Part shown: positions 1-8,900 of the stretch, piece by piece | Numbering within the stretch: the first letter of the stretch is position 1 | How the letters are laid out: the number at the start of each line of letters is the position of its first letter | Assembly (NCBI RefSeq): GCF_017948245.1 | Contig: NZ_CP072865.1 | Location: 3,373,501 to 3,437,500 of the forward strand | From: Rhizobium sp. NLR16a | GTDB taxonomy: Bacteria > Pseudomonadota > Alphaproteobacteria > Rhizobiales > Rhizobiaceae | Reading direction: 5' to 3' | Length of the DNA: 64,000 nt | Notes under the pieces: model-generated | What the model saw: the letters and a program-made list of their open reading frames with translations, nothing else | Databases searched by the model: none | What the model was told of the DNA's origin: nothing | Position numbers and translations under genes: made by a program

Positions 1-342
1 GTCATCGACAAGATAGGTGTCGTTGCCCGCACCGCCGATCAAGCTGTCCGCACCGGCCTTCCCATCCAGGGTATCGGCACCTGCCCCGCCCAGAATGGTG
101 TTGTCGAGATCATTGCCCGTTCCGGCAAAGGCTACCGTGCCGATGCCGATATAGGTGAGGTTCTCGACATCGCTGCCAAGCGTATAGCTTGCCAATGTCG
201 TGCGAACCGTGTCGGTTCCCTCATTGGCGGCTTCGGTGACGCTGTCGCCGACATTGTCGACGATGTAGGTGTCGTCGCCCGCACCGCCGATCAAGCTGTC
301 CGCACCGACTCCGCCATTCAGCGTATCGTTGCCGGCGTCGCC
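1..342 (-). repeat. copy A of a near-identical 342-base duplication
   Basis: Matches 1864-2205 at 339 of 342 positions by eye (differences at 174, 280 and 308). The match is abruptly lost after 342 and runs off the window on the left. Other units in the array are clearly more diverged, so this pair is recent or has been homogenised. Confidence 0.85.
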
Positions 343-3300
343 CGAAAGCGTATCGGCGGCAGCGCCACCCGTGATCACGTTGTCGAGATTGTTGCCGGTG
401 CCTGCAAACGGCCCCGTGCCGGCAAAGCTCAGGTTCTCGACATTGGCAGCAAGCGTATAGCTCGCCAGTGTCGTGCGAACCGTATCGGTCCCGGCGTCAG
501 CAGCTTCGGCGACGATGTCGCCGGCATTGTCGACGATGTAGGTGTCGTTGCCCGCACCACCGATCAAGGTGTCCGCACCTGCTGCGCCATTCAGCGTGTC
601 ATTGAAGGCGCCGCCGGTGATCGTATTATCAAGCGCGTTGCCGGTGCCGGTGAAGCTGGCGGAGCCGGTATAGGTCAGGTTCTCGACATTGTTGCCGAGC
701 GTATAGCCGGCAAGCGCCGTCCGGACCGTGTCCGTCCCTTCATTGACATTCTCGATCACCACGTCGGTTGCGATATCGACCACATAGATGTCGTCGCCAA
801 TCCCACCCAGCATCGTGTCGGAACCAGCCCCGCCGATCAATGTGTCATTGCCCGCAGCGCCTATAAGCTTGTCGGCGGCGACACCACCTGTGATGACGTT
901 GTCGAGCAGATTCCCTGCCCCGGTAAAGGCTGCCGTTCCGATATAGGTGAGGTTCTCGACATTGGCCGCCAATGTGTGGGCACTCAGGGTCGTGCGAACC
1001 GTGTCGATCCCCTCATTGGCGTTCTCGGTGACGAGGTCGCCGGCATTGTCGACGATATAGGTGTCGTCGCCAACACCACCGATCAAACGATCGGCCCCGC
1101 CCCCGCCATTCAGCGTATCGTTGCCGACGCCGCCCGAAAGCGTATCGGCGGCAGCGCCACCCGTGATCACGTTGTCGAGATCATTGCCCGTTCCGGCAAA
1201 GGCTACCGTACCGATATAGGTCAGGTTCTCGACATCGCTGCCAAGCGTATAGCTTGCCAATGTCGTGCGAACCGTGTCGGTTCCCTCGTCGGCAGCTTCG
1301 GTGACGATGTCACCGGCATGGTCGACGATATAGGTGTCATCGCCCGCACCGCCGATCAAGGTGTCCGCACCTGCCCCACCATTCAGCGTGTCATTGAAGG
1401 CGCCGCCGGTGATCGTGTTGGCGAGCGCATTGCCGGTGCCGGTGAAGCTGGCGGAGCCCGTAAAGAGCAGGTTCTCGACATTGTTGCCGAGCGTATAGCC
1501 GGCAAGCGCCGTCCGGATCGTGTCCGTCCCTTCATTGACATTCTCGATCACCACGTCGGTCGCAATATCGACCACATAGATGTCGTCGCCCGTCCCGCCC
1601 GACATCGTGTCGGAACCGACGCCGCCGATCAATGTGTCGGTGCCGGCGCCGCCGTTCAGCGTGTCATTGCCGATGCCGCCGTCAAGCGTGTCGTTGCCGG
1701 CGCCGCCGATGATCGTGTTGACGAGCGCATTGCCGGTGCCGGTGAAGCTGCCGGATCCCGTATAGAGCAGGTTCTCGACATTGTTGCCGAGCGTATAGCT
1801 TGAAAGCGCCGTCTTGATCAGATCGGTTCCTGCATTCAGCCCTTCGGTGACCACGTCGCCAACGTCATCGACAAGATAGGTGTCGTTGCCCGCACCGCCG
1901 ATCAAGCTGTCCGCACCGGCCTTCCCATCCAGGGTATCGGCACCTGCCCCGCCCAGAATGGTGTTGTCGAGATCATTGCCCGTTCCGGCAAAGGCTACCG
2001 TGCCGATGCCGATATAGGTGAGGTTCTCGACATCGCCGCCAAGCGTATAGCTTGCCAATGTCGTGCGAACCGTGTCGGTTCCCTCATTGGCGGCTTCGGT
2101 GACGCTGTCGCCGACATTGTCGACGATGTAGGTGTCGTCGCCTGCACCGCCGATCAAGCTGTCCGCACCGGCTCCGCCATTCAGCGTATCGTTGCCGGCG
2201 TCGCCGGTGATCGTGTTGGCGAGCGCATTGCCGGTGCCGGTGAAGCTGGCGGATCCAGTGTAGGTGAGGTTCTCGACATTGACCAAGGCGGCGATCGAGT
2301 AGGCTGCAAGCGCCGTGCGGATTTCGTCGGTGCCGGCGCTGACCGCCTCGTTGATCACGTCGCCCGCACTGTCGACCATATAGATGTCGTTGCCGCCGCC
2401 GCCATTCAGCGTGTCATTGCCGGCGCCGCCGTCCAGAACATCGTTGCCAGCGCCGCCGGTGATCGTATTGGCGATGCTGGTTCCAGTCCCGGTAAAATCG
2501 CCGGTGCCGATGAAGGTCAGGTTTTCGACATTGGCATTGATGGTCAAGGCATAGGAAGAAAGCGTCGTCTTGATCAGATCGCCTCCTTCATTCAGCCCTT
2601 CGGTGATCACGTCGGCAAGGGTATCGACAATATAGGTGTCGTTGCCCGCACCGCCGATCAAGCTGTCCGCACCGCCCCTCCCGTCCAAGGTGTCGGCACC
2701 TGCCCCGCCCCTGATCGTATTGGCAAGGTCATTGCCCGTCCCGGTAAAGGCTGCCGTGCCGATATAGGTGAGGTTCTCGAGATTGGCGGCAAGCGTATAG
2801 CTTGCCGATGTCGCGCGAACAGTGTCGATCCCCTCATTGGCGGCTTCGGTGACGCTGTCGCCAACATTGTCGACGATGTAGGTGTCGTCGCCCGCACTAC
2901 CGATCAAGGTGTCCGCACCAGCCCCGCCATTCAGCGTGTCGTTGAAGGCGCCGCCGGTGATCGTGTTGGCGAGCGCATTGCCGGTGCCGGTGAAGCTGGC
3001 GGACCCTGTGTAGGTCAAGATCTCGACATTGTCGCGGAGCGTATAGGTTGAAAGCGCCGTCTGAACGGTGTCCGTCCCCTGGTTCGCACTCTCGATCACA
3101 AAATCGAAGTTATCGTCGACGGCATAGAGATCGTTGCCCGCCCCGCCCACCATCCAATCGGAACCAACTCCGCCGATCAATGTGTCAGCGCCGGCGCCGC
3201 CATAAAGCGAATCATTCCCGGCATTGCCCCAAAGCGTATTGTTCGCTTCGTTGCCTGTGATGTTGTCGTTGCCGGAGCCGGCCTGAACGTTCTCGATCAA

Positions 3301-4281
3301 GGACGCAACGTTGCCGTGAAACAGAAGCGCGTTGAAAATGTTGCCGCGGGCGTAGCCATTGTTCGGACCACCCCACAGATCGGCCAACTGGTCCTGGGAA
3401 AAGACCGAGTATCCGCCTGCTCGCAGGTCGATCTTGAGGGCGGTGGTATAAGCGCTCAAATCATAGGTATCGATACCGCCACCGTCCCAGATTGTTGCGA
3501 AGATCCGGTTGGCATCGGGCGTGATGGCCGCCACTCCGTTGACATAGGTGATGCCTTCGTCGGGATTCCACTTGTAGACGGTATCGCCACTGTTCGTGGT
3601 GTAGTCCGCACCATACATTTCCTGCAGGGCGGCGATGTCGAGCATCATGAAGGTTTGCGGCGCGCCATCATGCTCATACTTGTACCCACTCAAATTGTCT
3701 CCGACATAGGTGCGGTAGGTCATGATCGTGTATTCGACCGAGTCATACGCACTCGGAACAACTGTCGTATTGGCGTCATCCGGTTCATGAGCATGCTTCA
3801 AACCGAGAGCGTGACCCAACTCATGCGCCACGGTGTGGCCCGCATAGTTGCCGAACCCCGGAAAGCGAAGGTCATCTTCTGTGCCGGCATATTCGGTTCC
3901 GAACCAGACATCGCCGCTGTAGCTGCGATTACCCGGATAATAGGTCCATGCCGTCGGAGGCAGGGACGACTGAGCGAAGCGCACGGATGCGGTATCGGCG
4001 CCTCCCGCCTCAAAGTTCGCGTTCGTAAATCCCTCAACCGAAAAGCCGTCATTTGCCGCGTTTCCGTAGGATTGCTCCATAAGAAACAAGGCTGCAGACT
4101 GCTGTTGAGAAGAAATCGACGAGAAGTCGAAATCTTTCTCGCCCTCATAGGAATACGATGTCGAAAGGGTGGGAAACGCATAGGTTATCGTGCCGTCCCA
4201 GGCAACGCCGCTGATAAGCCCGTCAATTCTCTGATCCCCAGTCGTGTCGACGTACTTAATAAAAGTAATGAGGTTCGTCAT
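1..4281 (-). CDS. giant serralysin-like (M10B) metalloprotease with RTX repeats, partial (C-terminus outside window)
   Basis: The frame is open from an ATG at 4281 to base 1 (1427 codons, no stop), so the product is larger still. Near residue 153 it has the metzincin zinc motif HELGHALGLKH (H153, H157, H163, catalytic E154), and near residue 187 the Met-turn YTIMTY, as in serralysin zinc proteases. From about residue 334 come glycine/aspartate nonapeptides (GSGND, GNAGND, GGAGAD) that bind calcium as a beta-roll. These grade into 13 longer units of about 82-99 residues, each with an RTX row, a TYIVDN-GD-VTEA-NEG-DTVRT segment, a YTLAANVENLT segment and a GTGN-L-N-ITGG segment. There is no N-terminal signal peptide, as expected for type I secretion, but no secretion genes lie in the window. 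Typical serralysins are about 450-500 residues, so this one is several times longer. Likely a secreted or surface protease/adhesin; substrate unknown. Confidence 0.88.
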   Translation of the reverse strand, partial: MTNLITFIKYVDTTGDQRIDGLISGVAWDGTITYAFPTLSTSYSYEGEKDFDFSSISSQQQSAALFLMEQSYGNAANDGFSVEGFTNANFEAGGADTASVRFAQSSLPPTAWTYYPGNRSYSGDVWFGTEYAGTEDDLRFPGFGNYAGHTVAHELGHALGLKHAHEPDDANTTVVPSAYDSVEYTIMTYRTYVGDNLSGYKYEHDGAPQTFMMLDIAALQEMYGADYTTNSGDTVYKWNPDEGITYVNGVAAITPDANRIFATIWDGGGIDTYDLSAYTTALKIDLRAGGYSVFSQDQLADLWGGPNNGYARGNIFNALLFHGNVASLIENVQAGSGNDNITGNEANNTLWGNAGNDSLYGGAGADTLIGGVGSDWMVGGAGNDLYAVDDNFDFVIESANQGTDTVQTALSTYTLRDNVEILTYTGSASFTGTGNALANTITGGAFNDTLNGGAGADTLIGSAGDDTYIVDNVGDSVTEAANEGIDTVRATSASYTLAANLENLTYIGTAAFTGTGNDLANTIRGGAGADTLDGRGGADSLIGGAGNDTYIVDTLADVITEGLNEGGDLIKTTLSSYALTINANVENLTFIGTGDFTGTGTSIANTITGGAGNDVLDGGAGNDTLNGGGGNDIYMVDSAGDVINEAVSAGTDEIRTALAAYSIAALVNVENLTYTGSASFTGTGNALANTITGDAGNDTLNGGAGADSLIGGAGDDTYIVDNVGDSVTEAANEGTDTVRTTLASYTLGGDVENLTYIGIGTVAFAGTGNDLDNTILGGAGADTLDGKAGADSLIGGAGNDTYLVDDVGDVVTEGLNAGTDLIKTALSSYTLGNNVENLLYTGSGSFTGTGNALVNTIIGGAGNDTLDGGIGNDTLNGGAGTDTLIGGVGSDTMSGGTGDDIYVVDIATDVVIENVNEGTDTIRTALAGYTLGNNVENLLFTGSASFTGTGNALANTITGGAFNDTLNGGAGADTLIGGAGDDTYIVDHAGDIVTEAADEGTDTVRTTLASYTLGSDVENLTYIGTVAFAGTGNDLDNVITGGAAADTLSGGVGNDTLNGGGGADRLIGGVGDDTYIVDNAGDLVTENANEGIDTVRTTLSAHTLAANVENLTYIGTAAFTGAGNLLDNVITGGVAADKLIGAAGNDTLIGGAGSDTMLGGIGDDIYVVDIATDVVIENVNEGTDTVRTALAGYTLGNNVENLTYTGSASFTGTGNALDNTITGGAFNDTLNGAAGADTLIGGAGNDTYIVDNAGDIVAEAADAGTDTVRTTLASYTLAANVENLSFAGTGPFAGTGNNLDNVITGGAAADTLSGDAGNDTLNGGVGADSLIGGAGDDTYIVDNVGDSVTEAANEGTDTVRTTLASYTLGSDVENLTYIGIGTVAFAGTGNDLDNTILGGAGADTLDGKAGADSLIGGAGNDTYLVDD
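1864..2205 (-). repeat. copy B of a near-identical 342-base duplication
   Basis: Partner of 1-342, offset by exactly 1863 bases (621 codons), which preserves the frame. A more diverged third version of the same segment lies at about 2620-2900. Confidence 0.85.
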
Positions 4282-4324
4282 AAAATCCCCGTTTGCCTAT
4301 TCCATTTCGGCCGCGCCTAATGCC

Positions 4325-4355
4325 AATTTCCTCTGCTCCATTTGAAGAGGAAATT
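4325..4355. promoter_or_regulatory. 10-bp perfect inverted repeat upstream of the RTX protease gene
   Basis: Arms AATTTCCTCT (4325-4334) and AGAGGAAATT (4346-4355) are separated by 11 bases and lie 44-74 bases before the ATG at 4281. It could be an operator or a hairpin in the leader. No T-run follows on either strand, so it is not a standard terminator. Confidence 0.4.
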
Positions 4356-5056
4356 CAACCAAAAGCTTTATTTATGTTCGAGAAGGTTTTTGATCTTGGC
4401 GACTAGCGCTTATGAGGCGCTTCCACCGCAACCTCTAACAAAGGCTAGAAGACATATTCCAGGATCCTGCGCCCTGCCCGTCCGAACCTGCGCAATTGCT
4501 CGCATGACGGCACTTAAATTGAAGTTACGGTCATCTGCTAAAATTTAGTAAGTCTCCACGCTTATCGGGAAAACGAGGTCCGAATTGTTTAAGCGCCCCT
4601 GAATGTTGTCTACGCCTCTCTTGCCGCGGATCGGCTTCGCGGTTCGCATCCTTGGCAATTTTGCTTGCGTGGGGCATCGTTCCGGATCAAGTGGCGGATT
4701 GTTGCAATTGCGGAGCTCGCTGCTGCGTGCCGCATATGTAGCTCACCCAGAGGTATGGCACCATACGAGTGGGTTGTGCTTCCTGAATGTTCGAGCTGAT
4801 GTGGCAAATAGGCAGCAAATTCGCCGGAAGCGTAGGCTCTTTTTAAGCGCTGCTCACTTTGCCTTCGGGATGTTGCCATCTGGTCAGGAGAGGCGCCTCG
4901 CCTACCATCCCATACGTGAAAGCCCGTGCTTTTTGGCAAGGCAAGCCAGCCTCGGTGCGGCATCACTACAGATACAGTCAAACGTCTGTACGTTTTTCGG
5001 TCGAAATGACGTCAGCCAGAACGATTTGTCTGATAGGGAGCTGACCTAGAGAGAAA
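4356..5056. other. about 700 bases with no credible gene
   Basis: Short open frames exist on both strands (the longest is about 148 codons at 4603-5049 plus, mirrored by a minus frame at 4610-4981). Neither has a recognisable domain, a good ribosome-binding site or the codon bias of neighbouring genes. The upstream region of the RTX gene is at the left end and the 3' end of tRNA-His at the right end. It may be decayed DNA at an insertion junction, but I see no integrase, insertion-sequence end or repeat of the tRNA tail. Confidence 0.5.
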
Positions 5057-5133
5057 TGGTACGGTTGGGGGGTCTCGAACCTCCGACCTCAGGTGCCACA
5101 AACCTGCGCTCTAACCAACTGAGCTACAACCGC
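5057..5133 (-). tRNA. tRNA-His (anticodon GTG)
   Basis: The reverse complement folds as a complete cloverleaf of 77 bases with an encoded CCA tail. The anticodon loop is TTTGTGGCA, giving GTG. The acceptor stem pairs G1 with U72 and the discriminator is A73; the base before G1 is U. There is therefore no encoded G-1 opposite a C73, unlike most bacterial tRNA-His. This non-canonical form is known in a group of alphaproteobacteria whose histidyl-tRNA synthetase adapted to it. Confidence 0.97.
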
Positions 5134-5212
5134 ATAAATCACGTTTGACGCGACGGGGGTCACATACGAGGACTTGGCGATGAATTCAAGTCCCATTCCT
5201 CATCAATATACA

Positions 5213-5241
5213 AAAAGGCTGGACGCGGGGTCCAGCCTTTT
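5213..5241 (-). terminator. intrinsic terminator of the phasin gene
   Basis: Perfect 12-bp stem AAAAGGCTGGAC / GTCCAGCCTTTT with a 5-base loop. Read on the minus strand it ends in a run of five T, 22 bases after the phasin stop codon. Confidence 0.85.
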
Positions 5242-5262
5242 GTCACGCAATGGTAAAACCGA

Positions 5263-5712
5263 TCAGGCAACCTTGAAGGATGCCATGGCCTTTTCGGCGG
5301 CTTCCTTGGAGGGCTTTGCGAGCTTTTCGGCAACCTGCTTGGTGGTTTCCTGGATCGACTTCGCCTGTTCGACGGCGAGTTCGGCCTGCTTGCGCAGGAA
5401 GGAGGTCTGCAGTTCGAAGAATTCAGCCGGGGACTTGACGCCGAGCAGTGCTTCCATGTGCGAGAGCGAGGTTTCGGCGTTGACGCGCAGGACGTCGATC
5501 GCCTTCAGGCCGATCTCGACGGTGCCGGCCTGTGCCGTCTGGACGGTGGCTTCGAGCGTCTTGCCGGCTTCCTCGCCAGCGGTCTTCAGCTTGGCATAGG
5601 CGTCTTTCGACTGCTGGGCGCCCTTTTCAGCGAATTCGCGGAAGGATTCAGCCAGCTTGGACGGGTCGAAAGAAGCGATTGAAAAAACATCATCGGTCTT
5701 TATGGTAGCCAT
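5263..5712 (-). CDS. phasin family protein (PHB granule-associated)
   Basis: 149 residues, almost entirely amphipathic helix (runs such as AKLKTAGEEAGKTLEA and ELAVEQAKSIQETTKQVAEK), with the phasin core SLSHMEALLGVKSPAEFFELQTSFLRKQ in the middle (two adjacent parts: SLSHMEALLG, then VKSPAEFFELQ). Phasins coat polyhydroxybutyrate granules and control their number and size. The start MATIKTDD at 5712 is preferred to an in-frame ATG three codons earlier because AAAGGA lies 9 bases before it and would overlap the earlier one. A terminator follows at 5213-5241. The upstream region carries a TGC-N3-GCA motif shared with the acetoacetyl-CoA synthetase promoter, fitting control by a PHB-responsive repressor. 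Which phasin paralogue this is cannot be told from the sequence. Confidence 0.9.
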   Translation of the reverse strand: MATIKTDDVFSIASFDPSKLAESFREFAEKGAQQSKDAYAKLKTAGEEAGKTLEATVQTAQAGTVEIGLKAIDVLRVNAETSLSHMEALLGVKSPAEFFELQTSFLRKQAELAVEQAKSIQETTKQVAEKLAKPSKEAAEKAMASFKVA

Positions 5713-5786
5713 GGGTCGCATTCCTTTGGGCTAAGGCAGTTGCTGCCTGCGATCATCGAATGACGTCTATATAGAATATTTCATTG

Positions 5787-5817
5787 TGCATTGCAACATA
5801 AATTGTGCGACGCACAA
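5787..5817. promoter_or_regulatory. candidate PhaR/AniA operator region of the phasin gene
   Basis: TGCATTGCA (5787-5795) fits the TGC-N3-GCA type of site reported for PHB-responsive PhaR repressors. Eight bases on lies a perfect 15-base palindrome, TTGTGCG-A-CGCACAA (5803-5817). Both sit 75-105 bases upstream of the phasin start, in the region shared with the divergent histidine-kinase gene. Assignment to PhaR is inference. Confidence 0.5.
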
Positions 5818-5925
5818 GTCGTTAACCCTTTCGGCTGAAAGCACCCCGCTGTTCTGGACCGGCGTGCGACCTGCAGTTATTAATAAGCCGTTAATTTAGA
5901 AGGCCGACAGCGACAAGGTTTGATC

Positions 5926-8900
5926 ATGCCCGCAGTCCAATATCCGTTCATCGATATCGCCGTGCATGCGCGGGTGCGGGAACGCTTTTCGCGCGGCGAG
6001 GCCATGGTGCTATTTTCGGCCGATCTTGCCCGCCTGCTCTGGGCAAACGGCGCAGGCGCGGAGCTTTTCGGCCATTCGGCGGTCTACGACCTGCTCGACC
6101 AGGGAGCCGATCGCACCGACATCACCTTTCGCCAGCTGGAAACGGCGGCGCGTCAGCTCGCCGATATCGGCGACAACAGAAGCCTGATGATCCGGGTCGC
6201 CAAGGGCTTCCAGCGCGTGCAGGTGCAGGCGGCGGCCGAACTGATCCGGCTTTCATCAGGCGAGAAGGCTATTCTGTTTTCCGTGCCGGTGTCGGCAAGG
6301 CCGCTAACGGCGGGCGCTGCGGCGGCCCAGATGCTGCAAGGTCTCGATGATCCCGACACGCATATGGCCGTCATCGGCGCCAATGGCGAGGTCATCGCGG
6401 CCTCGCCCGGCTTCGCCTCGCTCGCCATATCAGGTGAGACCGCAAAGGCCTTGATCAATCTTGCCGGCGCGCATCCCGATCGCCTGGTGAAGCGCCCGGT
6501 CGCCACCGGCAGGGGTTATCTTCCGGCAGCAGTCGGCAGGCTCAGCGACGAGCCGGCGCTCAATCTGCTCTTTGCCGTGGAAACCGCGATCGGTCATCTG
6601 GATCCGACCGATGCGCCCGTGCTCGACGCAGTCGATGCACCCCCGCAGGCGGCTGACGCGCCGGCGAGGGAAGAAGGCACGTCGTCATCCGAACTTCCTC
6701 CGCAAGAGGCGGCTGCGGCGACCGGCTTCGGCGAGATCGTCAATGCCGTCTCGGGAATCGAAGAGGTCGAGGAGACACTGGAGGAGATCGCCGACGACCG
6801 GGAACAGCCGGCCGAGGCGGCTGCCACCACCGCAGAGGCGGCGGTTGCGGACGAGAATCCGACCGCAAAGGAAGCGGCGGAGAACGACGACGCGACCGAG
6901 AGCCGCATGGATGAGGCCGACGAGCCCGCGGCGCCCGTCGATGAGGCCGCGAGCCATTCCGCCGACGAGACGGCGGAAGCGACCGCGATGGCGGGGACAC
7001 CCGCCGAGACCAGCCAAATGCCGCGCGATGAGGCGCCGGACGCCGCGCGCGAAGAGCCGGCCATCGCAGCCGACGCGCCCCCTCCCGCGTCGCTTGCGCC
7101 CGAGCCTGGTTTCGTCTTCAGGCCGAACAGCCGCGCCACCCGCTTCGTCTGGAAGATCGATGCGGAAGGCCGGTTCAACGAAGTCAGTCACGAATTTGCC
7201 GAGGCCGTCGGTCCGCATGCATCCGCTATCATCGGCTCTGCCTTCAGCGACATCGCCGCTCTCTTCAATCTCGACCCCGACGGCAAGATTTCCGAGGCCC
7301 TTGCGCGCCGCGACACATGGTCGGGGAAGACGATCCTCTGGCCGGTCGAAGGCACCAGCCTCGTCGTTCCGGTCGATCTCGCCGCACTGCCGACCTATAC
7401 CCGCAGCCGCGACTTCGACGGCTTCCGCGGCTTCGGCGTCGTCAGGCTTTCCGATACGCAGGAGGATCCGCTGGCGCTCGGCCTGACGCTTGGCCCGGAC
7501 GGTGTCGGCCATGATGCGGCAGGCCCCGGCCCGGCGGCCGACGCTATCAGCGAACCGGCACACGAGATTGACGTCGCGCCCGAAGCGGCCCCGGCAGAAA
7601 CGATCGCGGCGGACGTGATCGAGGACCACCCTCAGATCGAAGAGACGCCTTTCGAAGCGGCCGGAGGGGAGGCCGGCTTCGAGCCGCCCACCCGGGAGAG
7701 CGCCGCCGAAGAGGTGCAGGAGAGCGCCGGTGAAGGGCTGGCGGCCGATGCCGCAGACGAACCCCCGGCGCTTCGCATCGTGGAAACGCCCAATCGCCGT
7801 TCCACCGACAAGGTGGTGCAGCTTCACAGCACAGGCGCCGCATTGACGGCCGCCGAACAGGCGAACTTCCGCGAAATCGCCAAGCGCCTGGAAGCCTTCG
7901 GCGCCCGCAGGGAGGAGCCCGACACCCCGGCGCCGACGGGCACCACCGCCACGGAACCGGCGGCTTTCGAAGAAAGCGCGGCGCCCGAAGCCTTCACCGG
8001 CGAAACGCCCGGCGCCGATACGCCCGACACAGCTTCGGCCGAGGAGATTGCGCCGCAGGAAGCGATCTTCGAGAAGGCGGCCGAGTCGTTGCGCGAAGAC
8101 GGCGCCGCGGAAGAACCCGCCGCCATCACCGAGGACGAGGCGACGGAAGGGCTCGAGGAGACGGTCAGCCAGATCGAGGTTCTCACAAGCTTCATCCCGC
8201 CGCGCGTGAAGATGATTGACGGGCTTTCGGCCGGAACGGTCGACCAATTGCCCGTCGCGGTGCTTATCCATGTCGGCGATGCGCTGATCCATGCCAATCC
8301 CGAATTCATGCGGCTGACGGGCTACCAGTCGCTCGACGCGCTGCGTGAGGTTGGCGGTATCGAAGCCCTGCTGCAGCGGCGCGAACTTGAGGAAAAGGCA
8401 GCCGGTTCCGGCACCATGATGCTGGTCAAGGCCGACGACACGCTGACACCGGTGACTGCGCGGCTGCAATCGGTGCGCTGGGAAGATGCCAATGCTCTGA
8501 TGCTGGCGCTGATGCCGGTGGAAGGCAAGGAGGATGGCCGCGGCGACAGCAACCGGTCCGAAGCGCGTCCGGAGCGGATGGTCGAGAAGGTCGCCAAGCT
8601 TCAGGTCGAGGTCGAGGAATTGCGCTCGATCCTGGAAACGGCGACCGACGGCGTCGTCGTCATCGGCACCGAGGGCGATATCCGTTCGATGAACCGGTCG
8701 GCGAGCGCGCTGTTCAATTACGACGAGCAGGAGACGCGCGGCAAACCCTTCGTCATGCTGTTTGCCCATGAGAGCCAGAAAGCCGTCCTCGACTATCTGA
8801 ACGGCCTTGCCGGCCACGGCGTGGCAAGCGTGCTGAACGACGGGCGCGAAGTGATCGGCCGCGAGGCCGGCGGCGGCTTCGTGCCGCTGTTCATGACGAT

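Larger units (their letters stand above)
1..3270 (-). repeat. in-frame tandem repeat array inside the RTX protease gene
   Basis: Units can be counted by the conserved DTY-VD box, which on the plus strand starts near 7, 262, 535, 783, 1054, 1325, 1573, 1870, 2133, 2376, 2628, 2875 and 3119. Spacing is about 243-297 bases. All units keep the reading frame. The array continues past the left edge. Confidence 0.85.

Noticed and set aside
976..1803. 275-codon plus-strand frame across the repeat region
   Set aside because: It is the antisense of the RTX repeats; its apparent repeats only mirror the real minus-strand gene.
1..3270. Regular repeats resembling a CRISPR array
   Set aside because: Unit length is about 243-297 bases, units are in-frame coding sequence and there are no short identical repeats with unique spacers.
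4603..5049. 148-codon plus frame and 123-codon minus frame before tRNA-His
   Set aside because: No domain, no ribosome-binding site and unusual composition; I also considered transposase remains but could find no supporting motif or terminal repeats.
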